A stretch of DNA of 8,030 nt, from positions 1-8,030 of the forward strand of contig UQVJ01000079.1 of NCBI GenBank assembly GCA_900544455.1, written 5' to 3'. Below are positions 6,748-8,030 of the stretch, piece after piece. How positions within the stretch are numbered: position 1 is the first letter of the stretch; each line of letters begins with the position of its first letter. The position numbers were made by a program, and so were the translations under genes. The stretch comes from an uncultured Eggerthella sp. (GTDB lineage: Bacteria; Actinomycetota; Coriobacteriia; Coriobacteriales; Eggerthellaceae). Under the pieces are notes generated by a model that made no database searches, was not told the origin of the DNA, and was given only the letters and a program-made list of their open reading frames with translations.

Positions 6748-6779
6748 GGGGCAACCATCGCCTAAGCGACAGCTGCCCC
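6748..6779 (-). terminator. Terminator-like hairpin between tig and clpP
   Basis: On the minus strand GGGGCAGCTGTCGC and GCGATGGTTGCCCC pair along 14 positions (three G-U pairs) around a TTAG loop, followed by TTTG. The stem is very stable, but the U-tract has only three residues. It may partially terminate tig transcripts and so set the tig to clpP ratio, or act as a processing or stability element. Confidence 0.55.
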
Positions 6780-6797
6780 CGCGTTACTAAAGTATCA

Positions 6798-6824
6798 AGG
6801 ACGAGCAGAAGCTCTGTTGGTCCT
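6798..6824 (-). promoter_or_regulatory. Bulged hairpin at the tig stop codon
   Basis: On the minus strand AGGAC and GTCCT pair and, inside, GAGC-TTCT-GCTC pairs, giving 9 bp with a 5-nt bulge (CAACA) on the 5' side. It starts within the tig stop codon and is followed by TTGATACTTT. It may protect the 3' end of the tig message or form a second weak terminator. No proper U-run follows. Confidence 0.35.
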
Positions 6825-8030
6825 ATTCAGCTTCCTTGGTTTCTTCAACCTCGGTAACCTTGGCCTGAGCGATAACATCGCGCAGTGCGTTTGCACGAAC
6901 GATGCTTTCGCGGATCATGGGCAGACGGCCTTCCTTGCGCCATTCGTTCTCGATGAGCTCGGGATCATCGAGATCAGCCTGAGCAAACTCGTTATGTACG
7001 TCTTCCTCGGTTGCCTTCATATCGAAATGGCGTGCCCAAGCATCAAGAGCGAGATCCTGGCGTACAACGTCAGCAGCCTGCTTCTTGTTGTCTTCCTTGA
7101 ACTGGTCGGCGGTGATGTCCATAGCGGTGAGGTACTTGTCGAAGGTCAAGCCCATGCTGGACAGCTGGCCGTAGAAGTTCTGGAGCAGGTTGGTCTCTTC
7201 GCGCTCAAGCATTGCCTCGGGAAGCTCGCCTTCAAGGCGGCTACCGAGAGCGATAAGGCATTCGTTCTCCTTGCGGCGAACCATGCTGGAGCCCTTCTGG
7301 GTCTTAATGCTTTCAGCGATCTTGCTGCGCATGTCTTCGAGGCCCTCGAAGCCGAAGGTTTCCTTTGCCCATTCCTCGGTAACCTCAGGAACGATCTTCT
7401 TCTTTATAACGTCGATCTTGACGTCGAAGTGGAACATGCCCTTCTTCTCGAGAGAAGAAGCAACAGCAGAGGTGTCCTCGGAGAGATCGAGGTCGAAGGA
7501 CTTTTCTGCACCCTTCTTCAGGCCGATGAGCTCTGCGTCGAAGGATTCAGGGTATACACCCTGGCCAAGCTCGTACAGGCGATGGTCGGCGGAAAGCGCA
7601 GGAACATCGTTGCCCTCTGCGTCGGTTGCAGAAAGAGTGAGCTCCACGAATTCGCCAGGCTTAACCTTGGTGTTGGCGTTGGCGTCCTTGAAGTCGTGGT
7701 AGTAGTTACGGAGTTCTTCGATCTGAGCGTCGATTTCTTCGTCAGTGGCCTCGGAGGTGGGAACCTCTACCTCAACGGGCTCATAGCTGGAAAGCTCATA
7801 CTCGGGCTTAACCTGAACGGTTGCGGTGAAGTTGAAGGGCTTGTGGTCTTCAACAAGCTCGAGCTCGTACTGATAGTCAGGACGCTGCAGAGGCACGATG
7901 TTGTTCTCTTCGAGCGCCTGAGGGTATACCTCGTTGACAAGATCCTCGGTAACGGTGGTGCGTACTGCATCAGCGCCCATGATGTTGTCGATAACGGGAC
8001 GAGGAGCCTTGCCAGGGCGGAAGCCAGGGA
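6823..8030 (-). CDS. tig: Trigger factor, N-terminus cut off by the window edge
   Basis: Ribosome-associated chaperone and peptidyl-prolyl isomerase that binds nascent chains at the exit tunnel. The window shows the last 401 residues. It opens inside the ribosome-binding signature, PGFRPGKAPR (visible 1-10), so only about 40 residues are missing. The rest of the ribosome-binding domain runs to about visible residue 90. An FKBP-like domain follows at about 122-212, starting VKPGEFVELTL with a YELGQG segment. The helical chaperone arms follow at about 213-375, and the tail is acidic (VEETKEAE). No frameshift or missing domain is seen. A methionine at 7980 is internal, since the open frame and the conserved signature continue upstream. 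The neighbours clpP and clpX are the classic partners of tig in gene order, linking folding and degradation. The promoter lies outside the window. Confidence 0.97.
   Translation of the reverse strand, partial: PGFRPGKAPRPVIDNIMGADAVRTTVTEDLVNEVYPQALEENNIVPLQRPDYQYELELVEDHKPFNFTATVQVKPEYELSSYEPVEVEVPTSEATDEEIDAQIEELRNYYHDFKDANANTKVKPGEFVELTLSATDAEGNDVPALSADHRLYELGQGVYPESFDAELIGLKKGAEKSFDLDLSEDTSAVASSLEKKGMFHFDVKIDVIKKKIVPEVTEEWAKETFGFEGLEDMRSKIAESIKTQKGSSMVRRKENECLIALGSRLEGELPEAMLEREETNLLQNFYGQLSSMGLTFDKYLTAMDITADQFKEDNKKQAADVVRQDLALDAWARHFDMKATEEDVHNEFAQADLDDPELIENEWRKEGRLPMIRESIVRANALRDVIAQAKVTEVEETKEAE

Noticed and set aside
6692..6822. A CIRCE (HrcA) or CtsR heat-shock operator before clpP
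   Set aside because: No TTAGCACTC-N9-GAGTGCTAA repeat and no GGTCAAA-type heptad repeats are present. The inverted repeat here has a different sequence.
1..8030. A defence system, prophage, transposon or biosynthetic cluster
   Set aside because: Every gene except the small zinc-ribbon gene is a core housekeeping gene in a conserved order. No integrase, transposase, terminal repeats or composition shift is seen.

Overview
The window is a housekeeping stretch of a bacterial chromosome with six genes, all on the minus strand, so transcription runs from high to low coordinates: tig -> clpP -> clpX -> valS -> small membrane zinc-ribbon gene -> thrS. Both end genes are cut by the window: tig lacks its N-terminus at the right edge and thrS its C-terminus at the left edge. 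By eye the DNA is moderately GC-rich with no compositional break, and I see no mobile element, CRISPR array, tRNA or rRNA. The tig-clpP-clpX order is common in bacteria. A single clpP between tig and clpX, valS directly after clpX, and ThrS and ValRS signature variants (MNCPGG, PMSKSRGNGVDP) suggest an anaerobic Gram-positive lineage. My best guess is class Coriobacteriia (Actinomycetota). That is an inference from family knowledge and unverified.

Right part (about 4700-8030), protein folding and turnover. Trigger factor, the ribosome-bound chaperone, is followed after about 130 bp by clpP and, 6 bp later, clpX, together encoding the ClpXP protease. The tig-clpP gap holds a hairpin at the tig stop, a 14-bp terminator-like hairpin, and a smaller hairpin just before the clpP ribosome binding site. 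The last two share sequence and could form alternative pairings. A strong hairpin with a short U-tract ends the clpX transcript, and its tail overlaps a good promoter for valS.

Left part (1-4657), translation. valS encodes a complete valyl-tRNA synthetase with HIGH, KMSKS-type and editing motifs. Two bases after its stop lies a 141-residue protein with two predicted membrane helices and a double zinc ribbon, of unknown function and probably co-transcribed with valS. A 209-bp gap then leads to thrS, threonyl-tRNA synthetase, whose leader carries two hairpins. One displays UGGUAA in its loop, the same bases as positions 33-38 of tRNA-Thr(GGU). That recalls E. coli thrS autoregulation by tRNA mimicry and is the most interesting lead here.

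No clearly new multi-gene system is visible. The leads worth a second look are the thrS leader, the clpP leader and the uncharacterised zinc-ribbon protein. No gene-free stretch exceeds 300 bases; the largest is 1291-1499.
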